A DNA stretch of 5,908 nt from Methanofollis sp. (GTDB lineage Archaea > Halobacteriota > Methanomicrobia > Methanomicrobiales > Methanofollaceae). Below, in pieces: positions 1 to 5,081 of the stretch. Below the pieces are notes generated by a model. It was given only the letters and a program-made list of their open reading frames with translations. It had not been told where the DNA came from and ran no database searches. The translations under genes were made by a program, and so were the position numbers. The first letter of the stretch is position 1. Every line of letters begins with the position of its first letter. The DNA lies in NCBI GenBank assembly GCA_028696365.1, contig JAQVHG010000143.1, forward strand, positions 1 through 5,908, written 5' to 3'.

Positions 1-140
1 CGCCTGATCCGGTGGTCGCGGCCGGGAGTGCGGCCGACCTGGCAGAGGTGGACTTCGGGGGCCCGCTTCATATCCTCGTCGTGCCGGCAGAACTCCATCT
101 CATGGAGCGGGAGTATCTCCAGACCTTTGCTGGCCTATGA
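1..140 (+). CDS. dph5: Diphthine synthase, C-terminal end (5' truncated by window)
   Basis: Reading from base 3 gives 45 residues ending at TGA 138-140, with a C-terminus of the form PLHILVVPAELHLMEREYL then QTFAGL. This ending (HILVVPAxLHxxExEYL..FAG) is characteristic of archaeal diphthine synthase. That enzyme is an S-adenosylmethionine-dependent methyltransferase acting in diphthamide formation on the histidine of translation elongation factor 2. Only this tail is visible, so the SAM-binding and catalytic parts cannot be checked. The stop codon overlaps the ATG of the next gene (ATGA at 137-140), which indicates translational coupling. The family call is from recognition of the conserved tail and is fairly safe; the state of the rest of the gene is unknown. 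Confidence 0.85.
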   Translation, partial: PDPVVAAGSAADLAEVDFGGPLHILVVPAELHLMEREYLQTFAGL

Positions 141-706
141 GGTCGTCGTCGCTACACGATGCCCTGGCCGCCGACCTTTCCATGGTCTCGTCCGCCCCGC
201 CTGAGGGGTCAGCCCTTGCAGGGGTCTGTGCCTGTGTCCTTAGGATGGTCTCCTCATATCTCTCTGACGGGGCGGTCTTTGCTGGCAGGGGTGACCTGGT
301 CAATGCCCATGCCAGTTTTGCCTATGCCTATGGATGGCTGGATGCCGGTGCCTATCTCGGGCTGTACCATGGAAGGACGGTTCCAGAGGGCTATGACTTT
401 GTCACTTCGACTGGCCTTGACCTCCGCGCTCATCTCGAGGAGAAGACCGCCCGCTATGAACGTCTCCTTGTCGAGGCGAACAGTTCAGTCTCCCCGGCCC
501 CTGACTCCGAGACCCCGATGTACAGGGCGGCTTGTGAGGTCGGCGATGCTGGGAGAGCGGCGCTGGCACGGGGGCAGGGGTGTGCAGGGGACGGACAGTT
601 GGAAGAGGCACTTGGCTGGTATTCGTACGGCTATGGATGGCTTGATGCCGGGGTGCAGGCAGGTCTTTTTGTCATCCAGGGTCGAAGGGATATTTTTACG
701 GTGTGA
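137..706 (+). CDS. DUF357-family protein with a duplicated signature motif
   Basis: A 189-residue protein starting at the ATG that overlaps the dph5 stop by 4 nt. It contains two similar units. In the first (about residues 33-77) a predicted helix leads into AYAYGWLDAGAYLGLY (62-77). In the second (about 132-178) SYGYGWLDAGVQAGLF (163-178) occupies the same place. The YGWLDAGxxxGL signature is what I associate with DUF357, a small helical archaeal family of unknown function. The DNA under the motif is also nearly repeated (20 of 21 bases, 328-348 versus 631-651), so the two units arose by, or are kept similar to, an internal duplication. The stretch between them (about 95-128) includes a charged helix and a Pro/Ser-rich linker. 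No signal peptide or membrane segment is seen. Being cotranslated with dph5 suggests, but does not show, a link to translation or tRNA/EF2 biology. Confidence 0.8.
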   Translation: MRSSSLHDALAADLSMVSSAPPEGSALAGVCACVLRMVSSYLSDGAVFAGRGDLVNAHASFAYAYGWLDAGAYLGLYHGRTVPEGYDFVTSTGLDLRAHLEEKTARYERLLVEANSSVSPAPDSETPMYRAACEVGDAGRAALARGQGCAGDGQLEEALGWYSYGYGWLDAGVQAGLFVIQGRRDIFTV

Positions 707-722
707 GCCCTTTATCTCTCCA

Positions 723-728
723 TTTTTT
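723..728 (+). terminator. Oligo-T terminator after the DUF357 gene
   Basis: A run of six T lies 17 nt after the DUF357 stop, in a pyrimidine-rich stretch (about 708-761). Archaeal RNA polymerase can terminate at T-runs without a strong hairpin, and I see no strong stem before it. A TATA-like box follows some 50 nt later, consistent with the end of one transcription unit and the start of another. Confidence 0.45.
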
Positions 729-774
729 CGAGTGAATTCATTCATATCCCTTCTTCTCTCTGTTCAGGAGGCTC

Positions 775-788
775 AAAGGGTTTATACT
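775..788 (+). promoter_or_regulatory. Archaeal BRE/TATA promoter for the UPF0104 gene
   Basis: The purine-rich CAAAGGG directly followed by TTTATACT (781-788) fits an archaeal BRE plus TATA box. With the usual 25-27 nt spacing, transcription would begin near 810, leaving a leader of about 50 nt before the ATG at 862. A GGTGG at 854-858, 3 nt before that ATG, is a weak and rather close Shine-Dalgarno candidate. No experiment or genome-wide motif supports this here. Confidence 0.5.
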
Positions 789-861
789 ATGGTCCATAAA
801 CGTAGTGAAACAGAACTCCCCCGCATCTTTCCATGAGTGACATGGGGGGCAATGGTGGCGA

Positions 862-1887
862 ATGAAGAGATCGCAGTGGAAGTGGCTTGCTGTTTCGCTT
901 GGGTTCAGCACTGTCGTGCTTGTCCTTGTCCTGTACTTCACCTTCGACGAGAGGACGCTGACCTATCTCTCCAGTCTTAACCCGTGGTATCTTGCGGTTG
1001 CCCTCCTCGCCCATATCGTGGCTCTCGGGATCTGGGCACTGAGGATGAAGGTTCTCTCAAGGTCGCTTGGATACCGGGTGGGGTTGTGGGGGTGCGTCAA
1101 TGCCGTCTTTGCAAATCTGCTCATCGCCGGGATCACTCCCTCGCAGGCTGGCGGCGAACCGGTGCGGGTCCATGAACTCTATCGGTCTGGGGTGAAACTC
1201 GGAGACGCCACAGCAGTGGTGATCATGGAGCGGATCCTGGATGCCATCGTGCTTGTGGCCATCAGCATCATCTCGATGCTCCTGCTGGGCCAGCAGTGGC
1301 GTGATATTGGGTCAGGACAGTCTGGGCTGATCTATGGGTCATGGGTGGTCATCGCCTCGTTTGTCCTGCTCCTGCTCTACCTGTTCAAGAATCCCCATGT
1401 ACTGAAAGGGTGGCTGAAGAAGATCTCGCTCTGGTTGGACCGGAGGAAGAGGAAGCGGAATGCAGAAAAGTTGAGTACATTCCTTGCCAGGATCGACAGC
1501 GAGGTCGACAATTTCCACGAGAGTCTGGGCATGTTTGTCAGCCGCGGAAAGGTTGGACTAATTGTGGGGATGGGTTGCACTGCCCTCTTCTGGATCATTG
1601 AATTTGTCATTGCCTCGGTCATCCTGATGGGTCTGGGGGAAGAGCCGTTCTTTGTGGAGTCGTTCATCGCCCAGATCCTCATCGCCCTCCTGATGATGAT
1701 CCCGCTCACGCCCGGAGGGTCAGGGGTTGCAGAGGTGAGTGCCACCTCGATCTATGGGATCTTTGTAGATTCCGCGATTGTGGGTGTCTTTGTCCTCCTC
1801 TGGCGGATGATATTCTATTACTTCAACATCTTTGTGGGTCTTGTAGCGAGCATTGGGATCCTTAAGCGTGAGGTCAAAAGGCTCTGA
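862..1887 (+). CDS. Flippase-like integral membrane protein (UPF0104 / LPG-synthase TM region)
   Basis: A 341-residue polytopic membrane protein. Hydrophobic segments lie at about 9-27, 42-60, 73-92, 117-142, 157-175, 231-257, 264-282 and 303-334, with a basic loop (191-200, WLDRRKRKRN) probably on the cytoplasmic side. Hallmarks of the lysylphosphatidylglycerol synthetase transmembrane-region family are present: PSQAGGEPVRVHELYR (93-108), ERILDA (123-128), PGGSGVAEVS (284-293) and WRMIFYY (314-320). The soluble aminoacyl-transfer domain of bacterial MprF is absent, so lysyl-PG synthesis itself is unlikely. Stand-alone members are annotated as flippase-like and are thought to act on lipids or lipid-linked sugars. 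AglD of Haloferax has a comparable membrane region fused to a glycosyltransferase. An in-frame stop at 838-840 with no start before 862 makes the ATG choice secure. Substrate is unknown. Confidence 0.88.
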   Translation: MKRSQWKWLAVSLGFSTVVLVLVLYFTFDERTLTYLSSLNPWYLAVALLAHIVALGIWALRMKVLSRSLGYRVGLWGCVNAVFANLLIAGITPSQAGGEPVRVHELYRSGVKLGDATAVVIMERILDAIVLVAISIISMLLLGQQWRDIGSGQSGLIYGSWVVIASFVLLLLYLFKNPHVLKGWLKKISLWLDRRKRKRNAEKLSTFLARIDSEVDNFHESLGMFVSRGKVGLIVGMGCTALFWIIEFVIASVILMGLGEEPFFVESFIAQILIALLMMIPLTPGGSGVAEVSATSIYGIFVDSAIVGVFVLLWRMIFYYFNIFVGLVASIGILKREVKRL

Positions 1888-1894
1888 CCGCCGC

Positions 1895-1904
1895 AACCCT
1901 TAAC
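1895..1904 (+). promoter_or_regulatory. Possible TATA element for a leaderless DUF151 transcript
   Basis: In the 41-nt gap before the DUF151 gene, AACCCTTAAC has its CTTAAC core about 27 nt upstream of the ATG at 1929, the spacing expected if transcription starts at the start codon. The purine run GGGGGGAAA further on (1906-1914) is too far from the ATG (about 15 nt) to serve well as a Shine-Dalgarno site. The element is weak, and read-through from the upstream membrane-protein gene is the alternative. Confidence 0.3.
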
Positions 1905-1928
1905 AGGGGGGAAATGATCTCGTAGCTT

Positions 1929-2378
1929 ATGGGAGTCATGGATGCGAGTGTACGAGGAGTGTTCTTTACCACCAGTGCTGGGGGGGCAGTGCCTGCGGTC
2001 TTGTTGAACCTGCCTTCAGGGAAGACGTTGCCGATCTATATCGGGTTGTGGGAGGCTATATCGATCAACAATGCGCTCAACGACGATCTTCTCCCGAGGC
2101 CAGGGACTCATGATCTCTTTGTGGCGATGCTGGAGTCATATGGGATCTCGGTGAAAAGGCTCACTATCGACGACTTGCGGGATGGGGTCTTCTATGCTAC
2201 CCTTGCCTCGGTGCGGGGGGACGGGGAGGAGAGTCTGGACTGCCGGCCGAGCGATGGGATCGCGATCGCCCTCAGGGCCAGGGCACCGATCGCGATTGAG
2301 GAGATGGTGGCTGAGAAGGCGGGGGTTGAAGAGGAGGACTTACCGGAATTTGTCGATCTCTCGACCTATCTCTCGTGA
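1929..2378 (+). CDS. Bifunctional nuclease-family protein (DUF151/BFN)
   Basis: A 149-residue soluble protein that aligns by eye end to end with the DUF151 (BFN) family. Matching segments are LPIYIGLWEAISI (34-46), RPGTHDLFVAML (57-68), the DDLRDGVFYATL stretch (81-92) and the most diagnostic CRPSDGIAIALR (105-116), then PIAIEEMVAEKAG (120-132). The C-terminal tail is acidic. Plant and some bacterial members have been reported with combined RNase and DNase activity, but the archaeal role is not established, and in Thermotoga the fold is known only structurally. ATG 1929 is the first start; a second ATG at 1938, giving MDASVRGVFF, is equally compatible with family alignments. There is no clear terminator within 60 nt after the stop. 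Confidence 0.88.
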   Translation: MGVMDASVRGVFFTTSAGGAVPAVLLNLPSGKTLPIYIGLWEAISINNALNDDLLPRPGTHDLFVAMLESYGISVKRLTIDDLRDGVFYATLASVRGDGEESLDCRPSDGIAIALRARAPIAIEEMVAEKAGVEEEDLPEFVDLSTYLS

Positions 2379-2485
2379 TGGCGGGGGACCAGAGGGAAAG
2401 ATCGGGGCGGAGCAGAATCGGCGGGGCAAGTGCACCTTTCAGGTGTGCGGCACTATTTTCAGCGTAGATCTTTCTGTAGCGTTCC

Positions 2486-2526
2486 ATCGCCGCCGTGGTT
2501 TCTTCGTGGCGAGGGGAGGCGGCGAT
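2486..2526. repeat. 9-bp perfect inverted repeat, 23-nt loop
   Basis: ATCGCCGCC at 2486-2494 is exactly matched by GGCGGCGAT at 2518-2526. It lies about 110 nt after the DUF151 stop and is not followed by a T-run, so a terminator role is doubtful. The word GGCGATTGAA at its right end recurs at 2997-3006. Confidence 0.5.
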
Positions 2527-2776
2527 TGAATGGTGCCATCCGTCGTCATATCCAGAGAAGGAATATTTCCTCGACAGGATAGGAGAGGGAGACGTGGGTT
2601 CTGTGATAGTCACGTATTCTGGATCTGTCGGATCTGAAGGAACCCTCATAGATCAGTCAGAGTGACGTCTGATCACTCGCTTTCCCTCATCTTCTCATGT
2701 TCGTTATCACTCGCACAGCGAAGACTTCGTCTTCTCAAGCTCACTCCCCCCCGCACAGCAAAAATCAAAGATCCAC

Positions 2777-2795
2777 GGAAGATCAGAGATCTTCC
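2777..2795. repeat. 8-bp perfect hairpin, 3-nt loop
   Basis: GGAAGATC (2777-2784), AGA, GATCTTCC (2788-2795) form a perfect stem. The half-site GAAGATCAGAG also occurs at 4979-4989 in the other gene-free region, there without its inverted partner. It could be a protein-binding palindrome or part of a dispersed repeat; nothing decides between them. Confidence 0.55.
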
Positions 2796-3150
2796 TGTCA
2801 CCGGGAATCGTCGATTCTCTCTGTTCTTGAGTTCGCTCTCGCTCGTCCCTCAGGGGGAAGATGGGGTCGGGAAGGCATATTCAAATGGCAATAAAGGGGT
2901 ATTGCGGTCCCCCTCTCCTGTCCTGATGCAAAGCCGGAATACAAGACGATCGTCGATCATGGCTTCAGCGCCTCCGTCGCAGGAGTATCGGGGGGTGGCG
3001 ATTGAACTGTATTTTCCGATCCCCTGTTGTGATTGGGAGGGATGCCCTCACGCTCTGAAATGTTGCCTGGAGTAATGTTCAATCTGATCTGCGTGCGCCC
3101 GCGGGTCGTGACCACGTCTCCATGGATGCGGGATCAGATCAGAGGGGGAT

Positions 3151-3157
3151 AAAAAAA
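3151..3157 (-). terminator. T7 terminator of the nusA-hisE operon
   Basis: Read on the minus strand, seven consecutive T follow the hisE stop codon by 6 nt, the typical archaeal oligo-T terminator position. The 9-bp inverted repeat 3083-3091/3135-3143 lies downstream of the T-run in the direction of transcription, so it is not a bacterial-style terminator stem. Confidence 0.7.
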
Positions 3158-3163
3158 GTGAGA

Positions 3164-3457
3164 TTATTTCCTTCGTGCCGCCAGTTCGCCGAGGATGTCC
3201 TCGATATCGACGTCTGCTGCTTTCAGCGCAACGAGGAAGTGAAAGAGGAGGTCGGCACCTTCTTCGATGGTCCGTGTGTCTTCCCCGTTCTTGACGGCAA
3301 GGATGAACTCGGTCGCTTCTTCTCCTACTTTCTCCAGGGTTTTGTCGATCCCCTTCCGGTGCGTCAGGAGTGAACTGACATAAGAGTCCGAGGAGGGGTG
3401 TTCGGCCCGGTCGTTGATGACATCCCAGAGTTCTTCAAGGACTGCGAGGTCTTTCAT
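3164..3457 (-). CDS. hisE: Phosphoribosyl-ATP pyrophosphatase
   Basis: A 97-residue protein of the expected HisE length. HisE hydrolyses phosphoribosyl-ATP to phosphoribosyl-AMP and pyrophosphate, the second step of histidine biosynthesis, in the cytosol. The all-alpha MazG-like NTP-pyrophosphohydrolase pattern is clear: DSYVSSLLTHRKGIDKTLEK (24-43), then the acidic metal-binding helix KVGEEATE (43-50; E46, E47, E50) and EEGADLLFHFLVAL (65-78; E66 and D69 completing the ExxE/ExxD set). Its ATG overlaps the nusA stop by 4 nt (ATGA, 3454-3457), so the two are almost certainly cotranslated. There is no other his gene in view and no HisI domain is fused. The family assignment is firm; other MazG-like enzymes lack the SYxxxL N-terminal motif. 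Confidence 0.95.
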   Translation of the reverse strand: MKDLAVLEELWDVINDRAEHPSSDSYVSSLLTHRKGIDKTLEKVGEEATEFILAVKNGEDTRTIEEGADLLFHFLVALKAADVDIEDILGELAARRK

Positions 3458-3909
3458 GCCTCTTGCACCTCTTCGTGGGTGGGAGGAATGATCTCGCCGA
3501 TTTCATCTCCGAAGAAGCGCCTGACCAGGAGCCTTGCTTTTTCGACCGTGCTACCGCCCTTGCCGATCGCGATCCCGAGTTCGCTCTTTTTTCGTATGAC
3601 AATCTCGAGTTTGCCGGTGAGTTCATCGGTCCTGACTTCGTCCACCTCAGCAGGCCTGAGGATATTTGCGATGAATGCCTCCCTGTCTTCTGCGTATTCG
3701 ACCATCTCGATCCGTTTCCCGAGGACTTTCTGCATCTTTCTGATGTTTTCACCTTTTTTCCCGATGGCAAGACCCATGTCGCCGGGTTTGATCACGTAGA
3801 TCACCCGGTCGAACCTTTCGTCGATGATGCAGTCATATGCCACCGATTTGGTGAGAATGCGGAGCTCCTCGATGTATCTCCTCTCTTTAAAGCCAATACT
3901 CCGTTCCAT
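3454..3909 (-). CDS. nusA: Archaeal NusA-like transcription termination/elongation factor
   Basis: A 151-residue protein made of two KH RNA-binding domains and nothing else, as usual for archaeal NusA; the S1 and N-terminal domains of bacterial NusA are absent. KH1 carries GDMGLAIGKKGENIRKMQK (43-61), with the GKKG loop at 50-53, and KH2 carries LGIAIGKGGSTVEKAR (111-126), with GKGG at 116-119. The lead-in AYDCIIDERFDRVIYVIKPG (24-43) also matches the family. It is expected to bind RNA and affect RNA polymerase elongation or termination. In many archaea this gene sits in the rpo-rpl30e-rps12 cluster; here it is paired with hisE instead. Whether it is the only copy in the genome cannot be told. 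The ATG at 3907-3909 lacks a good Shine-Dalgarno site. Confidence 0.93.
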   Translation of the reverse strand: MERSIGFKERRYIEELRILTKSVAYDCIIDERFDRVIYVIKPGDMGLAIGKKGENIRKMQKVLGKRIEMVEYAEDREAFIANILRPAEVDEVRTDELTGKLEIVIRKKSELGIAIGKGGSTVEKARLLVRRFFGDEIGEIIPPTHEEVQEA

Positions 3910-3921
3910 TTTTATAAATCC

Positions 3922-3935
3922 CTTATAATTATACG
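3922..3935 (-). promoter_or_regulatory. Proximal AT-rich box, possible leaderless promoter of nusA
   Basis: On the minus strand CGTATAATTATAAG lies about 13-26 nt before the nusA ATG. Its upstream edge is at the spacing needed for transcription starting at the start codon. The 5'-ACGAAAAC stretch before it could serve as BRE. It competes with the better-formed box at 3991-4007 as the main promoter, or the two may act in tandem. Confidence 0.4.
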
Positions 3936-3990
3936 TATTCTCTTGTTTTCGTTCTGATTCTATCTATTCATGGGAAATTCTGACTGATGT

Positions 3991-4007
3991 TCATATATAG
4001 TTTGTGC
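3991..4007 (-). promoter_or_regulatory. BRE/TATA promoter upstream of nusA-hisE
   Basis: On the minus strand GCACAAACTATATATGA reads as BRE (ACAAAC) plus TATA (CTATATAT). Transcription would start near 3970 and give a leader of about 60 nt, AT- and purine-rich, before nusA. The core AAACTATATAT is identical to the promoter at 4181-4199, 192 bp away on the same strand, which supports both. On the plus strand the same A/T core would point into the 4014-4162 unit, but there the order BRE then TATA is less good. Confidence 0.6.
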
Positions 4008-4013
4008 GGAAGC

Positions 4014-4045
4014 AAAAAAAGGGTTGGCAGGTCTGACACCCTGCC
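4014..4045 (-). terminator. Hairpin plus T7 terminator of the small transcript
   Basis: On the minus strand GGCAGG (4045-4040), an 8-nt loop and CCTGCC (4031-4026) form a perfect 6-bp stem. It is followed by AACCC and then seven T (4020-4014). A T-run of this length is uncommon in this GC-rich sequence. It cleanly separates the small transcript from the nusA promoter that begins just beyond it. Confidence 0.65.
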
Positions 4046-4084
4046 GCCATACAACCAACACCAGTATGGTGTTCACTCTCGGAT

Positions 4085-4162
4085 TCATAGAGGGTTTGAG
4101 TGGAATGAAGATGTCTGGTCGTCCCCACAGGTGAGATGTCCGGCCACCTGCAGATAGACCAT
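4085..4162 (-). CDS. Possible 25-residue leaderless small ORF
   Basis: ATG at 4162-4160 opens a 25-codon frame ending in TGA at 4087-4085; the peptide begins MVYLQVAGHLTCGDDQ and ends SSFHSNPL. The ATG falls almost exactly where the promoter at 4181-4199 predicts the transcript start, so leaderless translation is possible. The peptide has one Cys and no transmembrane stretch, and I know no family for it. The frame coincides with the RNA stem-loop at 4117-4160, so it may be accidental. Confidence 0.2.
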   Translation of the reverse strand: MVYLQVAGHLTCGDDQTSSFHSNPL

Positions 4163-4180
4163 TTCCCTATCTCTATAATT

Positions 4181-4199
4181 TAATATATATAGTTTACGC
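4181..4199 (-). promoter_or_regulatory. BRE/TATA promoter of the small transcript
   Basis: On the minus strand GCGTAAACTATATATATTA gives BRE (GTAAAC) plus a long TATA box and predicts initiation near 4161. The surrounding 4166-4199 is the most AT-rich piece of the window. It begins 12 nt after the stop of the MBL gene transcribed in the same direction, marking a new transcription unit rather than an operon continuation. Confidence 0.6.
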
Positions 4200-4210
4200 A
4201 CATGATGAGA

Positions 4211-4876
4211 TCAGGAAAATAGGTGTTGTTTGCCTACCCCCCCTTGCTCGAATGTTCCGGTGTTTTTCTCTCTGATCATCTCTATTCCTTCGGTACAGTG
4301 AGATGGAGAGAGATAGACGAGTGTTGTGAGGGCGTCGAGGTCATCTTCGGAGACGGAGTGAAATCCGCCGATCGCCCCCATGACCTGACCATGGCTCCTG
4401 ACGGTCCTGATGATCTTGCCGATGTGGGGGTGGGCGCACCCGGTGATGAGGAGATACCCGCGCTCTGTCCTGAGGGCGAGTGACTGTTCGGCGGGGGGGT
4501 CGCCGCATGGGCCGGTGGTGAAGAGGCCTGGCGCCAGTTCTTGCCACCCGTCGATGACCTCGACGCTACCCGCCGCGGCCACCGCAGCTCTGGTCTTTTC
4601 TGAGAAGGTGTCGAGGATGCAGACAGTGAGGTCAGGGTTGTGGCCGAGGACCGCCTGGAGCCCGCCGACATGGTCCCAATGGTCATGGGAGAGGACGAGA
4701 GTCAGGATATCGGCCGGGTCGATCCCGAGTGTCTTCAGGTTGGCAGAGAGGACGGCCGGGTCGCCGCCGGTGTCGAAGAGGAGGGCGGCTTCTTTGATGT
4801 AGCATGAGAAGCCTTTGGCAGTCCTGAGCGCGGGGTCGAAGGGGATGTTGTTGTAGACCTCGGTGATCGTGTACAT
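4211..4876 (-). CDS. MBL-fold metallo-hydrolase, COG1237 (MJ0301-like)
   Basis: A 221-residue soluble metallo-beta-lactamase-fold protein. The metal-site motif is SHDHWDHVGGL (63-73; H64, H66, D68, H69). Further ligand-type histidines are in TGCAHP (145-150, H149), GGFH (170-173, H173) and PSHC (191-194, H193). LLFDTGGDP (32-40) and the C-terminal GVGKQHLF (213-220) complete the pattern of COG1237. Members are annotated, on limited evidence, as dihydropterin-methyl-ribofuranosylaminobenzene-phosphate synthase, which would tie them to methanopterin metabolism; other substrates are quite possible. It is somewhat short for the family, the insertion between the HxHxDH motif and the TG segment being compact. 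ATG 4876 is the only sensible start; there is no Shine-Dalgarno site, and an inverted repeat lies directly before it. CTTTAG at 4905-4900 could be a TATA box for a leaderless message. Confidence 0.88.
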   Translation of the reverse strand: MYTITEVYNNIPFDPALRTAKGFSCYIKEAALLFDTGGDPAVLSANLKTLGIDPADILTLVLSHDHWDHVGGLQAVLGHNPDLTVCILDTFSEKTRAAVAAAGSVEVIDGWQELAPGLFTTGPCGDPPAEQSLALRTERGYLLITGCAHPHIGKIIRTVRSHGQVMGAIGGFHSVSEDDLDALTTLVYLSPSHCTEGIEMIREKNTGTFEQGGVGKQHLFS

Positions 4877-4879
4877 GGG

Positions 4880-4901
4880 AGAAGAGAGGGTCTTCTCTTC
4901 T
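4880..4901 (-). promoter_or_regulatory. 8-bp inverted repeat directly upstream of the MBL start
   Basis: AGAAGAGA and TCTCTTCT (4880-4887 and 4894-4901) are perfectly complementary around a 6-nt centre and end 3 nt before the ATG. If the message is leaderless, the repeat lies across the -4 to -25 promoter zone, where a dimeric repressor would block polymerase. If there is a leader, the hairpin would hide the start region. Either role is inferred from position only. Confidence 0.4.
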
Positions 4902-4926
4902 AAAGGTCTTGGGTTAGGGGAAAAAG

Positions 4927-4951
4927 GGCTCTGTAGAAACCCTCAAGATGG
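4927..4951 (+). repeat. Left inverted repeat (25 bp)
   Basis: Starts GGCTCTGTAGAAA and ends CTCAAGATGG; it pairs with 5353-5377 on the opposite strand with four mismatches, at two adjacent-pair positions. Confidence 0.65.
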
Positions 4952-5081
4952 ATTTTTCAGGCGAGGGGGCGTGCCGTCGAAGATCAGAGGCCTTCTCATG
5001 TTCCCTTCGGTCGCAACCGCCACAAGATAGGACGGTGCTCGCAACCCCCTCGTCATGATCATTTTTCTGCCGTCCCACCCT

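Larger units (their letters stand above)
2379..3150. other. Gene-free stretch of about 770 bp with scattered small hairpins
   Basis: No open reading frame here resembles a known protein. The frames that exist are low-complexity, Ser/Leu/Arg-rich readings. What the stretch does hold is many short inverted repeats. These include a 9-bp pair at 2486-2494/2518-2526, a perfect 8-bp hairpin at 2777-2795, GAAGAC/GTCTTC around 2740, the 10-bp palindrome GACGATCGTC at 2945-2954, GCAATA/TATTGC at 2888-2905 and a 9-bp pair at 3083-3091/3135-3143. Several 11-13-base words recur in the other long gene-free region (4877-5519). It may be decayed mobile or REP-like DNA. Confidence 0.55.
4014..4162 (-). ncRNA. 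Candidate independent small RNA (about 150 nt)
   Basis: The segment has its own promoter (4181-4199), a T7 terminator (4014-4020) and strong internal structure. A stem-loop at 4117-4160 pairs CAGGTG with CACCTG. On the minus strand only, that stem is extended by two G-U pairs and a C-G pair and then closed by GGTC/GACC across a small internal loop. A perfect 7-bp hairpin with a 3-nt loop lies at 4057-4073, and the terminator stem at 4026-4045. The wobble extension favours the minus strand as the transcribed one. I do not recognise it as tRNA, 5S, SRP or RNase P RNA. It could instead be an mRNA for the 25-residue peptide described separately, or a decayed leader. The predicted start is near 4161; ends are inferred. 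Confidence 0.45.

Noticed and set aside
159..836. Long + strand frame of 225 codons overlapping the DUF357 gene
   Set aside because: Met/Pro/Arg-rich shadow in another frame; the overlapping DUF357 frame has family motifs and couples to dph5.
1377..1745. Minus-strand frame of 122 codons inside the UPF0104 gene
   Set aside because: Antisense shadow of a gene with clear membrane-protein motifs; no motif of its own.
2272..2649. Minus-strand frame of 125 codons after the DUF151 gene, with a protein-like middle (AMERYRKIYAENSAAHLKGA)
   Set aside because: The middle part looks somewhat like real protein, so a gene remnant is not excluded. But the end runs antisense into DUF151 as a Pro/Ser/Arg shadow, the start lacks promoter or ribosome-binding signals, and I recognise no family.
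2662..3075. Plus-strand frame of 137 codons in the gene-free region
   Set aside because: Non-ATG start, Ser/Leu/Arg low complexity, runs through several inverted repeats, no motif.
3463..3957. Plus-strand frame of 164 codons opposite nusA
   Set aside because: Exact antisense of the two-KH NusA, which is unmistakable.
4202..4275. Possible C/D box sRNA (ATGATGA at 4202-4208, CTGA at 4272-4275)
   Set aside because: Most of it lies inside the MBL coding sequence; no terminal stem and no internal D'/C' boxes seen.
4410..4802. Frames on both strands inside the MBL gene
   Set aside because: Shadows of a GC-rich gene; the MBL frame carries the HxHxDH motif and all other ligand histidines.
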